Shown here: positions 23,670 to 31,889 of the stretch, in pieces
Layout of the letters: each line of letters begins with the position of its first letter
Position numbering within the stretch: the stretch's first letter is position 1
Source: JBCAWW01 sp039024315
GTDB taxonomy: Bacteria; Bacteroidota; Bacteroidia; J057
Length of the DNA: 64,000 nt
Reading direction: 5' to 3'
Assembly (NCBI GenBank): GCA_039024315.1
Contig: JBCCQN010000011.1
Span: forward strand, 18,823 to 82,822
Position numbers and translations under genes: made by a program
Notes under the pieces: model-generated
Seen by the model: the letters and a program-made list of their open reading frames with translations, nothing else
Database searches by the model: none
Told to the model about the DNA's origin: nothing

Positions 23670-24776
23670 TTACTCCTTGATCACCTTTAACTTAAAGCTC
23701 TGCTTGCTAGTCCGCAGATGGATCAAGTACATTCCCTTTGCTAATTGTGCAAAGTCTTGGGACAGTTGCTGCTCTACTTCACGCTTATTGCCCTGCAAAA
23801 CCATCAACTGTCTACCTTGCAGGTCTATTACTTTTACGCCAAGCCTGACATCATCTGCCACATTACCAATTGAAACTCTATCGACGATAGGATTGGGGTA
23901 GAGTAGGGGCTCTTGCTCAGGGGTCCAAGCAGAGATAAAACGGACTGGACTGAAGGAAAAATTCCCGTCTAGATCGATTTGTTTGAAGCGGTAATAAGCG
24001 GCTTCTCTATGTTGGAGACTAAAGGTATAAGTCTGCTCAACACTTGAATTGCCTGCTCCTGCTACGAAACCTATCTGCTCAAAGCTTTCTCCATCGATAC
24101 TTTGCTCGATTTCAAAGCCTAGATTGTTTTGCTCGCTGAAGGTGGACCAATTGAGTTGGATGTTTTCATCAAGGCGATGAGCCTGAAAGTCTGCAAGACT
24201 AATCGGTAAAGGACTAGCTGGTCCGGCGGTAATATTATGAAATCCCCATGAAGAGCCTACAGTACCGGAAAAGGTGATTCTGAATTCATCTAAATCATTA
24301 AAGTCATCATCTGATGATAAATCAACAAGCTTGGTTGAGCCATTTCCTGGCATTGAAGTACTGTAAGTCGCTCCCGATACATCAGCACCATCCTTCCTAC
24401 CTGTTACATTGACTGTAGCTGATGCATAGCCAAAAGAATTTTCAATGGTAAATGACTCCAAATCAAAATCTGCTGCATCCGTTCTTACCACTGACATCAT
24501 ATAATCCGAGGAAGAGGTACTTACTGAAGCTACAATTAGTTCCCCTCCGAATGCACTCAATGAACCATTGCCAGTCCCCGTTGCCGTAAAGGTAAAAGGG
24601 CTAATGCCATCTGCTCCAGAACTAGGTAGTGCACCATAGGCTGAGATAGGAGTATTGGGAACTGGAAAGGTGTAGGTAGTTTGAGCAAGAGATTCTTGAA
24701 AGAGCCAAAAGCTGCTCATGAAAACGAGCATGGCGGTTAAACCGTACGACTTAAATTTGATCGTAAATGCCTTCAT
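23670..24776 (-). CDS. Secreted protein with T9SS type A sorting domain, unknown function
   Basis: 368 residues. Signal peptide about 1-31 (SLAQ). The N-terminal half (35-190) is Ser/Thr/Gly-rich and beta-rich, without catalytic motifs I recognise. About 195-285 is a Bacteroidota-typical fibronectin-like module (LNWSTFSEQNNLGFEIEQS, AAYYRFKQIDLDGNFSFS). The C-terminal sorting domain begins LLYPNPIVDRVSIG and ends KGMYLIHLRTSKQSFKLKVI. It is therefore exported by T9SS and probably anchored to the surface; its role there is unknown. Confidence 0.8.
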   Translation of the reverse strand: MKAFTIKFKSYGLTAMLVFMSSFWLFQESLAQTTYTFPVPNTPISAYGALPSSGADGISPFTFTATGTGNGSLSAFGGELIVASVSTSSSDYMMSVVRTDAADFDLESFTIENSFGYASATVNVTGRKDGADVSGATYSTSMPGNGSTKLVDLSSDDDFNDLDEFRITFSGTVGSSWGFHNITAGPASPLPISLADFQAHRLDENIQLNWSTFSEQNNLGFEIEQSIDGESFEQIGFVAGAGNSSVEQTYTFSLQHREAAYYRFKQIDLDGNFSFSPVRFISAWTPEQEPLLYPNPIVDRVSIGNVADDVRLGVKVIDLQGRQLMVLQGNKREVEQQLSQDFAQLAKGMYLIHLRTSKQSFKLKVIKE

Positions 24777-25002
24777 TGTGGTTGGATTGATGGTTTTAAA
24801 TCTTCTTTAGTGAAAGTCGATGCTGCTGTAAGGACATGAGGATTTTGTCTGTTCTACAAAAGGGGAACAGCCCGATGAAGCCAGCAAAATTTTATTATGA
24901 ATATTTGTTCAAAAAAATATTCTACATTCGAAAATTACAGCCGCCTGTTTTAGTTTTCAAGCGTTGAATCTGTTATTTCTAACACTTACTTTTTTCATAG
25001 GG

Positions 25003-25168
25003 CCCGCTGCGCGGAACGCTTGTATAAGGTATCGATCGATACAATCCGTAGGGACGCATCCGCAAAAGCTTTCGGGATTGCGTCCCTACATTATTGCAAA
25101 TGGATGATTGTTGAGCGCCAAGGCACTGCCTTGGCGCGTGCTTAGGATAAGCGTTCTGCGCAGCAGTC
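25003..25168. repeat. Composite inverted-repeat element C
   Basis: The reverse-oriented sister of element B. CCGC-TGC-GCGG AACGCTTGT is at its left and AAGCGTTCTGCGCAGCAG at its right. Inside are GTATCGATCGATAC (25029-25042), GGGACGCATCCGC with its imperfect partner, ATGATTGTTG, and a CGCCAAGGCA / TGCCTTGGCG hairpin. B and C differ in the loop words and in paired stem positions, so they diverged while keeping base pairing. Confidence 0.85.
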
Positions 25169-25199
25169 AAAAAAAAGCCCGCTCACTCAGTGAACGGGC
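25169..25199 (-). terminator. Terminator for the second coiled-coil lipoprotein gene
   Basis: GCCCGcTCACT and AGTGAaCGGGC (25177-25199) form a hairpin; the A-run at 25169-25176 gives a T-run on the minus strand. Confidence 0.85.
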
Positions 25200-25288
25200 A
25201 GCAGTCTCTTGGTTTGGGGTTTACATTAGATTTCGACAAAAGAACGATATTAGCGAGACTGTATTCGCGGAAGTCGTTCCTTAATGTG

Positions 25289-26218
25289 TTAGGGAAATAC
25301 GACCACGAGGTATTTACTCATAGACCAAAATCGTTCCGAATCTATGATTTGCAGACTCCTCATGTTGTCTTCGTTGATTTCATGAAAGTGATAGGAGTCG
25401 ATAGGATGCTGACTCGCTAGGCGAACTTTGTTGCTGGCTACCCACATTCCTTCAAATTCGGTGATATTGACGGGGGTTAGTGCTGATTTGTCCAATTCGG
25501 GTATCACTTTATATTTGCGACCAAGGCCGAGAATTACCCCCCCTTTTTTGATGATTTTTTTGCTGAGTAATTCTTTTTCTGAACCTACGATATAATAGGC
25601 TCTTTTGAGTGCCTCATCTTTTTGACGGATAGTGTCCTCTTTTTGATAAATGCTTGATTCCTGTTCGGCGATCACTTCTGCCTGTACGCGCGAAAGAGAG
25701 AGTAATCGTTGATTGAGGGTTTCGAGACTATCCATTTGTTGGTTTTGCGCATGTTGTTGTTGACTAAGTTCAACGATAGCGCTTTGCTTTAAGTATTGGT
25801 CTCGCTTGCGGATTCTCAAATCGGAATGTAAACTATCGATCAAAAACTCAAATTGAGACAGTTTCCCCTGATTTGCACTCACTTGCTGCTTGAGCTTTTT
25901 GATCAGGATTTGGTTTTGGTCTAGCAGGTCGTTGATAATTTGTAAGTCGGTGAGAATCTTTTCTTTTTGATCAGGGCTCAACTCAGGGTCTATATCCTCT
26001 AAAGTCAGAAGATTTTCCTTTTCCATGATCATATTGAGGTTCCCCTCAAAGGCATCAAAAAAGACCAAAAATTCCTGTATGGTAGAATCTTGACCTTGGG
26101 CCTGAAGCTTGAGTAGTCGGTTTCTATTCCTCAGATGGGCTGCTTCATCATCATTACATACTGCTAACAATAGCGATAAAAAGATCGCTATGATCAGTGA
26201 GATCGTAAAGTTTTTCAT
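25289..26218 (-). CDS. Coiled-coil lipoprotein, paralogue 2
   Basis: 309 residues, the same length as the product of the gene at 17448. N-terminal signal with Cys21 (LLLAVCNDDEAAHLRNRN); long coiled coil from about 25 to 205 with the shared stretch SPDQKEKILTDLQIINDLLD; and the shared C-terminal domain (YYIVGSEKELLSKKIIKKGG, ITEFEGMWVASNKVRLASQH, ERFWSMSKYLVVVFP). The two copies are clearly homologous but diverged, so the duplication is old. Both sit near composite repeat elements. The function is unknown. Confidence 0.8.
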   Translation of the reverse strand: MKNFTISLIIAIFLSLLLAVCNDDEAAHLRNRNRLLKLQAQGQDSTIQEFLVFFDAFEGNLNMIMEKENLLTLEDIDPELSPDQKEKILTDLQIINDLLDQNQILIKKLKQQVSANQGKLSQFEFLIDSLHSDLRIRKRDQYLKQSAIVELSQQQHAQNQQMDSLETLNQRLLSLSRVQAEVIAEQESSIYQKEDTIRQKDEALKRAYYIVGSEKELLSKKIIKKGGVILGLGRKYKVIPELDKSALTPVNITEFEGMWVASNKVRLASQHPIDSYHFHEINEDNMRSLQIIDSERFWSMSKYLVVVFP

Positions 26219-26566
26219 AATAGCAAGAGCTAAGGGTTTGAATGTTTGCGTGTCAAACTAGCTGCCCAACAACTATTCCGTAAAACCGAACCACTTACAA
26301 CCACTTGATATCCAGTTTTATAGATAAATGTAGATATGTTAGATTTACCGGAATGAGAAAAGGATTATCATTTTGAATAACCGAAATATTTGATTTGACG
26401 TCATGAATTAGCTTTTCACTCAGCCCTAAAAGCGGGCTATACTCAAATAAGGATAGGGAAGGACCTTATGGAAAAAGTTGGTTGATAAGCTCTTTCTATT
26501 TTAAAGGAAGTAGTATTTATAACTTAATGTTAAAATTTATAACAGGGTTAAGTAAACAGCAAAAAC
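26219..26566. other. Intergenic stretch, nothing recognised
   Basis: AT-rich divergent gap between the paralogue 2 gene and the exported protein at 26567. It presumably holds both promoters. I see no repeat-family member and no RNA gene. Confidence 0.4.
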
Positions 26567-27082
26567 ATGAAAATCATCTATCTGAGCCTTCTTTTGGGGC
26601 TTACGGCTTATTCGCCGAACGCTAAGTCTGAGCGTTCCCCGCAGGGAGAAACCCAAACCATCCACCTCCTCAAAATCAATACTGGTTGCTATATTTGGGA
26701 TATCGAATGGATCCAAATCGAAGTGGAGGAAGCAAACATCCAACTGCAATACCGAAATGATGTCAAGCTCAAAGAGGAGTTTTTTGCCCCCGCTCTCAAC
26801 GAATCAGTCAAGGCAGATTGGATTCAAAAGATGTTAGTCGGAATCCCCTTGGAAATCAACAGTGATCGACTGCAAGTCCAGCCAATGACTGCTATTAGCA
26901 CCATCGAATTGAGCCCCAAGGCTTGGGAAGCAATAAATTCTCTACCAAATCTCGGACAAAATCACATTGCAAGTGGGATCAATACTACTTGGGTGCAGAT
27001 TGAGGGTAATCAATTGATTATCAGCAATAAAAACCCCAGCCTAAATTTTGATCTCCTTAAGAAACAGCTGCTTTCAAAATAG
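26567..27082 (+). CDS. Small exported protein of unknown function containing repeat-encoded residues
   Basis: 171 residues with a short N-terminal hydrophobic segment (MKIIYLSLLLGLTAYS). The next residues, NAKSERSPQGET (about 19-30), are encoded by an inverted pair of the hairpin-AACGCTT element (26604-26646). The remainder, starting TIHLLKINTGCYIWDIEWIQ, looks like an ordinary globular domain of about 140 residues that I do not recognise. The repeat thus sits between signal peptide and mature domain, where insertion would be tolerated. ATG at 26567 is the only reasonable start. Confidence 0.65.
   Translation: MKIIYLSLLLGLTAYSPNAKSERSPQGETQTIHLLKINTGCYIWDIEWIQIEVEEANIQLQYRNDVKLKEEFFAPALNESVKADWIQKMLVGIPLEINSDRLQVQPMTAISTIELSPKAWEAINSLPNLGQNHIASGINTTWVQIEGNQLIISNKNPSLNFDLLKKQLLSK
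26604..26646. repeat. In-frame inverted pair of hairpin-AACGCT elements
   Basis: CGGC-TTATTC-GCCG AACGCTAAG on the left, and CTGAGCGTTCCCCGCAGGG on the right (complement: CCC-TGC-GGG G AACGCTC). Both ends of a miniature composite are present with about 5 bp between them, inside an open reading frame. Confidence 0.7.
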
Positions 27083-27184
27083 GCTCCGCCAAAAAAATGA
27101 TTTTTTTTTATGGCTGCATTAAACCTCGGGCTAGGGGAGGAGTCAAAAGGGTGTTCAACAACAACAACAAACAACGTTAAGAAA

Positions 27185-27508
27185 ATGAAAGCCATTTATC
27201 TCGTATTCACCCTCGCCTTTATGGGATTGTTCGTTAGCGTGTCGGCTCAAAGTCCGGCCACCCCAAAGGTTAGCAAGACACAGGTACAGCAGCAAAAACG
27301 CATCAAGCAAGGTGTGCAGTCAGGAGAACTCACCCGCCGTGAGGCTCGCAATCTCCAAGCCCAACAGGCCAACGTCCAACGCACCAAGCGCCGCGCCAAA
27401 GCTGACGGAGTCGTTACCCCACGCGAGCGTGTCATCATTCACTCCAAGCAAAAGCGCGCCAGTGTCAATATAGCTCGTCAGAAGCACGATGCACAGGATC
27501 GACATTAA
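27185..27508 (+). CDS. Small basic exported protein of unknown function
   Basis: 107 residues from the ATG at 27185 (MKAIYLVFTLAFMGLFVSVS, cleavage likely after SAQ). The frame is open 25 codons further upstream, but that stretch is a CAACAACAAC-rich leader, not protein-like. The mature protein is strongly basic and helical (GELTRREARNLQAQQANVQR, KADGVVTPRERVIIHSKQKR), with a DGVVTPRE segment that resembles a calcium-loop or turn between two helices. I do not recognise the family. A strong terminator follows, so it is a single-gene unit. Confidence 0.7.
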   Translation: MKAIYLVFTLAFMGLFVSVSAQSPATPKVSKTQVQQQKRIKQGVQSGELTRREARNLQAQQANVQRTKRRAKADGVVTPRERVIIHSKQKRASVNIARQKHDAQDRH

Positions 27509-27530
27509 TCATATCTGACACAGATGATGG

Positions 27531-27563
27531 GCCCCTATGATTCATTTCATAGGGGCTTTTTTT
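27531..27563 (+). terminator. Terminator after the small basic protein gene
   Basis: Arms GCCCCTATGA (27531-27540) and TCATAGGGGC (27547-27556) followed by seven T. Confidence 0.9.
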
Positions 27564-27622
27564 ATTAAAGCGGCTTTAGCTCTAAATTAGTGGTGTATAT
27601 TTTTTAGCATAAACCAATTTTA

Positions 27623-29926
27623 ATGAAAACACTTAAGTACTGCTTCCTCGTCTGGAGCATCATTGGAGCATCCATCCTTCCTGCTCAGGATCTCCAAAAC
27701 TATGAACCTCTAAAGTCTTCTGGCACCTTACCCAAGGAGTTTCGCACGACTACCTTTGAACAAGTTGCCAACCAACAAGCCGGGATTTCTAAGCAAACCC
27801 GCAACAGCACCACCCAAAAGGACCTCGAAAACTTTTATCTAGAAACCAATTATGCGCTCGATGAGCTATTGCGCAGTGGGCAGGTACTGTACAATGATCC
27901 GATCGGTAATTATGTCAATGATGTGGTCGATGAGATCCTCAAAGATCAACCCGCTTTTCGCAAAAAGTTGAGCGTCTTTGTGGTGAAGTCGCCCGTGGCG
28001 AACGCTTTTGCTCATCAAAGAGGAGTCATTTTGGTCAACACCGGCTTGATCGCCCGCTTAGACACTGAGGCCCAATTGGCCTTTATCCTTTGTCATGAGA
28101 TTGCTCACCTTATGCTTGAGCATAATCAAGCCATCTATCTCAAAACCAAAGACTTGCAATACGGTAGGGGAGAGTATCGCAAGCAATCGATCTCTGACCG
28201 CCTGCTCACCCGTAGCGCTTATTCTCGCGAAAATGAAACTGAAGCCGATATTGAGGGCCTCAAACTTTATCTCAAGACAGGCTATTCCTTCGACAATATC
28301 GCTGAGGTATTTTCTTTGCTTGAGACTGCCGGCGAACCCCAATCTCCGCTGGTTACTTATTCTAGCCTTTGGCCAGAAAGCTTTCGCAACGACAGTACGA
28401 TGATGGCGCTGATCGAGAAAAACCTTTTTCCCAAGGAAAAGAAAAAATCTGAGACTGGTTCAGAGGAAGAATCAAGCTTTATCACTGGCTTTGAAGATGA
28501 AGAAGAAACGGATGAGGAAGAAGAGGCAGGAGGCCTAAGACCGGTTGAAAAACCGGATGAGATTGCAGATCTAGAGTCTGAAAATGAAGAAAAAGCCATT
28601 GTCGACTCTGAAGAAGAGGAGCCAGAATACGATGAATACGATACGCACCCGGCTGCTTCTGAGCGCAAAAAAATCATCGAAAATGAAGTTAAGCGCTTTT
28701 CTAAATCAGATGACAAAAGCTTATTTCTCGTTTCTCCCGCCCGCTTTACCAACCTACGGACAGTCGCTCAGTTTGAGAGCTGTGTGCTCTTTTTACAAAA
28801 CTCGGCTTATTTCGATGCCCTATACCAAGCCTTGGTGCTCAAGCAAGAAGGAGAAACTTCTCCCTATCTCGACGACATGATCGGCAAAGCCTTATATGGG
28901 ATTTCCAAGTACAGATTTGAGGGCGAGACTTATCCCAAAATCTTTGAGTATGTCATCGATCGCAACATCCCCGGCTCGGACCTATATAAGCGTCTGCGCC
29001 GATTTGATATGAACGATATGTTGTGGTTGGCCTTTGATTACAATTATCAGATCTACCAAGAGGATAAAGCAGATATTCATCGTAAAGCGATTTTGACCGA
29101 CCTCCTGATTGATGTGCAATATCTAGAAGAGGATGCGGGTTTGACGGACTTCTTCGAAGAACGCACCGCCGAGAGTCGTAAAGACAATGGCCTAACTGAA
29201 ATTTGGGAAGAAGCGACTCGTCGCTACGATCGTCTCAAGCAAAGAGAAGACTTTTTTGGCAGCCGTGAGGGCCGCAACTTTGTCAACAGCTGGCAAAAAG
29301 ATATTACCAAAAAGGGCTACAGACTGGGCATAGATAAAATTGTCATCTTTGATCCCCTTTACCTCCGTACCGACCAACGTAAAGAACAAGCCACCCAATT
29401 GGTTAGTTCCGAGCAGCAGCAGATCGAAATCAAGGAGATGCTAGAACGCTCTGCCGATAAACTTGATCTGGACATCACCATTTTGGATAGCAAGATATCG
29501 GGTAAGGATATATCTGCTGATTATTGGAATGAAATTGAGCTGCTCAATCGCTGGCATAAGGAGAAATTAAATCAGGAAGTTGACCGTATGGTCAGCAGCA
29601 GCTTTGGAGAAATCTTTGCGTTGCAAGAAAAATATGGTACGCCTTACTTCTTCCATACGGGAGTGCTTTCGCTACGCGAAACCAAGGATGGCGAAGATTA
29701 CCTTTACGCTTGTTGCGCAGCAGCCCTGGTATACACGGCCCCACTAGCCATTTATATCTTGGTCAAACCCGAAGAAACCAGCTACACTTATGGCATCATG
29801 TATGACCTCACCGATGAATCCACTGAAGCAATTATGCTCAATGAGATGAACATGCGCGCCACTCCAGCTGTGATCGAAACCAATCTGCACTACCAACTCC
29901 ACCAAATCAAAAAAGCCAAGAAATAA
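27623..29926 (+). CDS. M48-family zinc metalloprotease with large C-terminal extension, exported
   Basis: 767 residues. Signal peptide about 1-20. The M48 (BepA/HtpX-like) domain has the zinc motif HEIAH at about 158-162 (ILCHEIAHLMLEH) and the third ligand in RENETEADIEGLKLY (about 203-217). An acidic low-complexity stretch (about 275-345, rich in EEE and DEE) separates the protease from a C-terminal half of about 400 residues that I do not recognise. Periplasmic M48 proteases such as BepA assist or degrade outer-membrane proteins. The next gene, coding a barrel protein, starts within its stop codon, which suggests a joint function. Confidence 0.85.
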   Translation: MKTLKYCFLVWSIIGASILPAQDLQNYEPLKSSGTLPKEFRTTTFEQVANQQAGISKQTRNSTTQKDLENFYLETNYALDELLRSGQVLYNDPIGNYVNDVVDEILKDQPAFRKKLSVFVVKSPVANAFAHQRGVILVNTGLIARLDTEAQLAFILCHEIAHLMLEHNQAIYLKTKDLQYGRGEYRKQSISDRLLTRSAYSRENETEADIEGLKLYLKTGYSFDNIAEVFSLLETAGEPQSPLVTYSSLWPESFRNDSTMMALIEKNLFPKEKKKSETGSEEESSFITGFEDEEETDEEEEAGGLRPVEKPDEIADLESENEEKAIVDSEEEEPEYDEYDTHPAASERKKIIENEVKRFSKSDDKSLFLVSPARFTNLRTVAQFESCVLFLQNSAYFDALYQALVLKQEGETSPYLDDMIGKALYGISKYRFEGETYPKIFEYVIDRNIPGSDLYKRLRRFDMNDMLWLAFDYNYQIYQEDKADIHRKAILTDLLIDVQYLEEDAGLTDFFEERTAESRKDNGLTEIWEEATRRYDRLKQREDFFGSREGRNFVNSWQKDITKKGYRLGIDKIVIFDPLYLRTDQRKEQATQLVSSEQQQIEIKEMLERSADKLDLDITILDSKISGKDISADYWNEIELLNRWHKEKLNQEVDRMVSSSFGEIFALQEKYGTPYFFHTGVLSLRETKDGEDYLYACCAAALVYTAPLAIYILVKPEETSYTYGIMYDLTDESTEAIMLNEMNMRATPAVIETNLHYQLHQIKKAKK

Positions 29927-30552
29927 TGTCAAAACGATATATATGCCTATTCTGCCTGCTTCTACCCATCATTGTATGGGGGCAGGGCTTCAAAGGCAAA
30001 ACCCTATTGATCACCCCTCACATTAGCGGCATCTACATAGGTGACAATGATCAAATCATGAATAATGTGTTGACGGCCAATATCGATATAGAAAAAACCA
30101 TCAACCGATCCTACAGCTTTGGGCTTAGAGCTTATACGCAACTCAATGACGAAGATTTTCAGTGGGAATCTCCTATTACTAGCCGCACCATTAATGGTCA
30201 GTTTACCGGATATGGCTATGGTATTTTCCTTAGAAGGTACTTTTTCAATTTCGGCGCGATCGCGCCTTTAGGTACTTTTTTTCAAGTAGGCGTTTCACGC
30301 AACACTTATACCATTCTAGATGAGCTTGAAGTGGAGGAGGTAAGACTCAAAACCTTGGCAGGCAGCATAACCTACGGTCTTAATTGGTTTTTAGGCAATA
30401 ATGTGCTTCTATTTTCCGCTTTAGAGTTTAAATATGAGCTACCTGATTATCCCTCTGGTACTGATAATGATTTTGCCTTTAGATTTAATAATGAGCTGAG
30501 AGAAACCTTACCGATTAGTTTCAAACTCGGCCTCACCATCCCGATACTTTAA
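29926..30552 (+). CDS. Outer-membrane beta-barrel-like protein
   Basis: 208 residues. Signal peptide about 1-19 (IIVWGQ). The mature protein has alternating-residue amphipathic strands (SFGLRAYTQLND, GYGYGIFLRRYFFNFG, TFFQVGVSRNTYTIL, LFSALEFKYELPDY), and ends in SFKLGLTIPIL, like small Bacteroidota barrel proteins. Its ATG overlaps the TAA of the M48 gene (TAATG), so it is translationally coupled to the protease and may be its partner or substrate. Confidence 0.75.
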   Translation: MSKRYICLFCLLLPIIVWGQGFKGKTLLITPHISGIYIGDNDQIMNNVLTANIDIEKTINRSYSFGLRAYTQLNDEDFQWESPITSRTINGQFTGYGYGIFLRRYFFNFGAIAPLGTFFQVGVSRNTYTILDELEVEEVRLKTLAGSITYGLNWFLGNNVLLFSALEFKYELPDYPSGTDNDFAFRFNNELRETLPISFKLGLTIPIL

Positions 30553-30554
30553 TA

Positions 30555-31271
30555 CTATCCCCCAAACACTTCGCTAAAGACGCGGAGGGTTTGGGGATAT
30601 TTAAATCCTTCGACATGTGCTTCGTAATAGTCAAAAAGTGTCCGAATTATGTGGCGCTTTTCGACCGTTGAAAAAGTAATCTCCTGACAATCTTGTAGTT
30701 GGCTGCGATAAAAACGCAAAAGTAGTTTTGCGATCGGGTCTGGGTTTTGGCCAGCTTCGCTGAACGTACCCAATCGTATGTCAAAATGTACTCCCCCGCT
30801 TAGCCCAGCCTTATCGTTAGGCGAGAAGCCCAAAAAAGCCGTAAGCTGCATCAAAAAATAGATGAAGATGTTGACCAGTTTGCGTTCACTCTGATCTAGA
30901 TAGAGGATGGTGTGTCGCAAAAAAGTATAGAGCTGCAGATTGGCTTCCTCCTCTTTGACGGTATCATAAAAGATCTCCATCATGGCCAGTCCTATCGACA
31001 TTTTGACAGGATCGGTTTGAGCCTCCTGTAGGAGAACGCTAATCTTGCTTTCGCTGATCTTTTGCAAAGAACGATTGTCCTTTTGCAAGAAGACGATATC
31101 GACAATCGAAAGTGGTTGAAAGTAAGAGTGCCGACCTCGGCTGCGACTAGAGCGATAGCTTTTTATAATGAAGGACCTGATCCCATACTCCTTAGTATAT
31201 AGGGTCGCGATCAAGTTAGAATCTTGATGCTTTAGGGTACGGAGGACAATGCCTTCAGATTTGAGTATCAC
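30555..31271 (-). CDS. recO: DNA repair protein RecO
   Basis: 238 residues. The OB-fold N-terminus (ILKSEGIVLRTLKHQDSNLI, TLYTKEYGIRSFI) and helical C-terminal domain match RecO, which loads RecA onto SSB-coated DNA with RecR. No zinc-finger cysteine cluster is seen, as is common in Bacteroidota RecO. A variant hairpin element (CAGC-TTC-GCTG AACGTA, about 30753-30769) is inside the frame and encodes GTFSEAG. It overlaps the upstream gene by 4 bp. Confidence 0.93.
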   Translation of the reverse strand: MILKSEGIVLRTLKHQDSNLIATLYTKEYGIRSFIIKSYRSSRSRGRHSYFQPLSIVDIVFLQKDNRSLQKISESKISVLLQEAQTDPVKMSIGLAMMEIFYDTVKEEEANLQLYTFLRHTILYLDQSERKLVNIFIYFLMQLTAFLGFSPNDKAGLSGGVHFDIRLGTFSEAGQNPDPIAKLLLRFYRSQLQDCQEITFSTVEKRHIIRTLFDYYEAHVEGFKYPQTLRVFSEVFGG

Positions 31272-31834
31272 GCACTATAGGTCATCGGTGAGGCGATTCG
31301 GGCCGGTCTCAGTTCATGAGCCAGTTCAAGTGAGGCCTTTTCTTCCTCGTAAGATTTGAGCCATTCGGTTACATCTTCTGAGGTATCGATGGTCAATTGC
31401 TTGGCTCCCAAAGGAGACATGGGGTTGGCCGTAAAAACGATGGTCTCGCTGATCTCGAGTTCATTGCGTACTAGCTGTACCATCTCGATAGGATCGGCCA
31501 AAACCGCTTTTCCTTCTTCTGCGATCACCGGTCCCAAAATCAATACTTGCAAGGGTGAAAGTAGCTTTTCCACCAGTGAAACGTTCAGTTGCAGGAGTCC
31601 AGCCTCATTTCTGGAGAAAAAATTACGCTGATCTCCTGAAAAGGCATTATTATAGATCATCGTTTCGCTCATCAAAGCCGACAAGCGTTTTGTCACAAAG
31701 CGAGTATCAGAAACTGTTCCGCCAAAAGTGTCGTGAATCAAAATTGCCTTCTCCGCGAGCTTAAAATTATGGATCATATCCCGCACAAAGAGACGATCAC
31801 GTAAATTGACTTCAGTAAGATACAGTAATTTCAT
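31268..31834 (-). CDS. Conserved-looking cytoplasmic protein overlapping recO
   Basis: 188 residues. No signal peptide. The N-terminal part (MKLLYLTEVNLRDRLFVRDM, KAILIHDTFGGTVSDTRFVT) has alternating strands and helices slightly reminiscent of amino-acid-kinase folds (a glycine turn followed by DTRFVTKRLS), but catalytic residues cannot be assigned. Coupled by a 4-bp overlap to recO downstream. I do not recognise the family. Confidence 0.65.
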   Translation of the reverse strand: MKLLYLTEVNLRDRLFVRDMIHNFKLAEKAILIHDTFGGTVSDTRFVTKRLSALMSETMIYNNAFSGDQRNFFSRNEAGLLQLNVSLVEKLLSPLQVLILGPVIAEEGKAVLADPIEMVQLVRNELEISETIVFTANPMSPLGAKQLTIDTSEDVTEWLKSYEEEKASLELAHELRPARIASPMTYSA

Positions 31835-31889
31835 AGTGCAAAAATAAGGATTCCCTTTCGTACTTTATCGAATCACAATAAGCAATCCG

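Noticed and set aside
23459..23680. 73-residue frame, similar in part to frames at 24979-25170 and 6783-7082
   Set aside because: The shared peptides (around MRPYGPYRSIP) arise from translating the composite repeats; no independent gene evidence.
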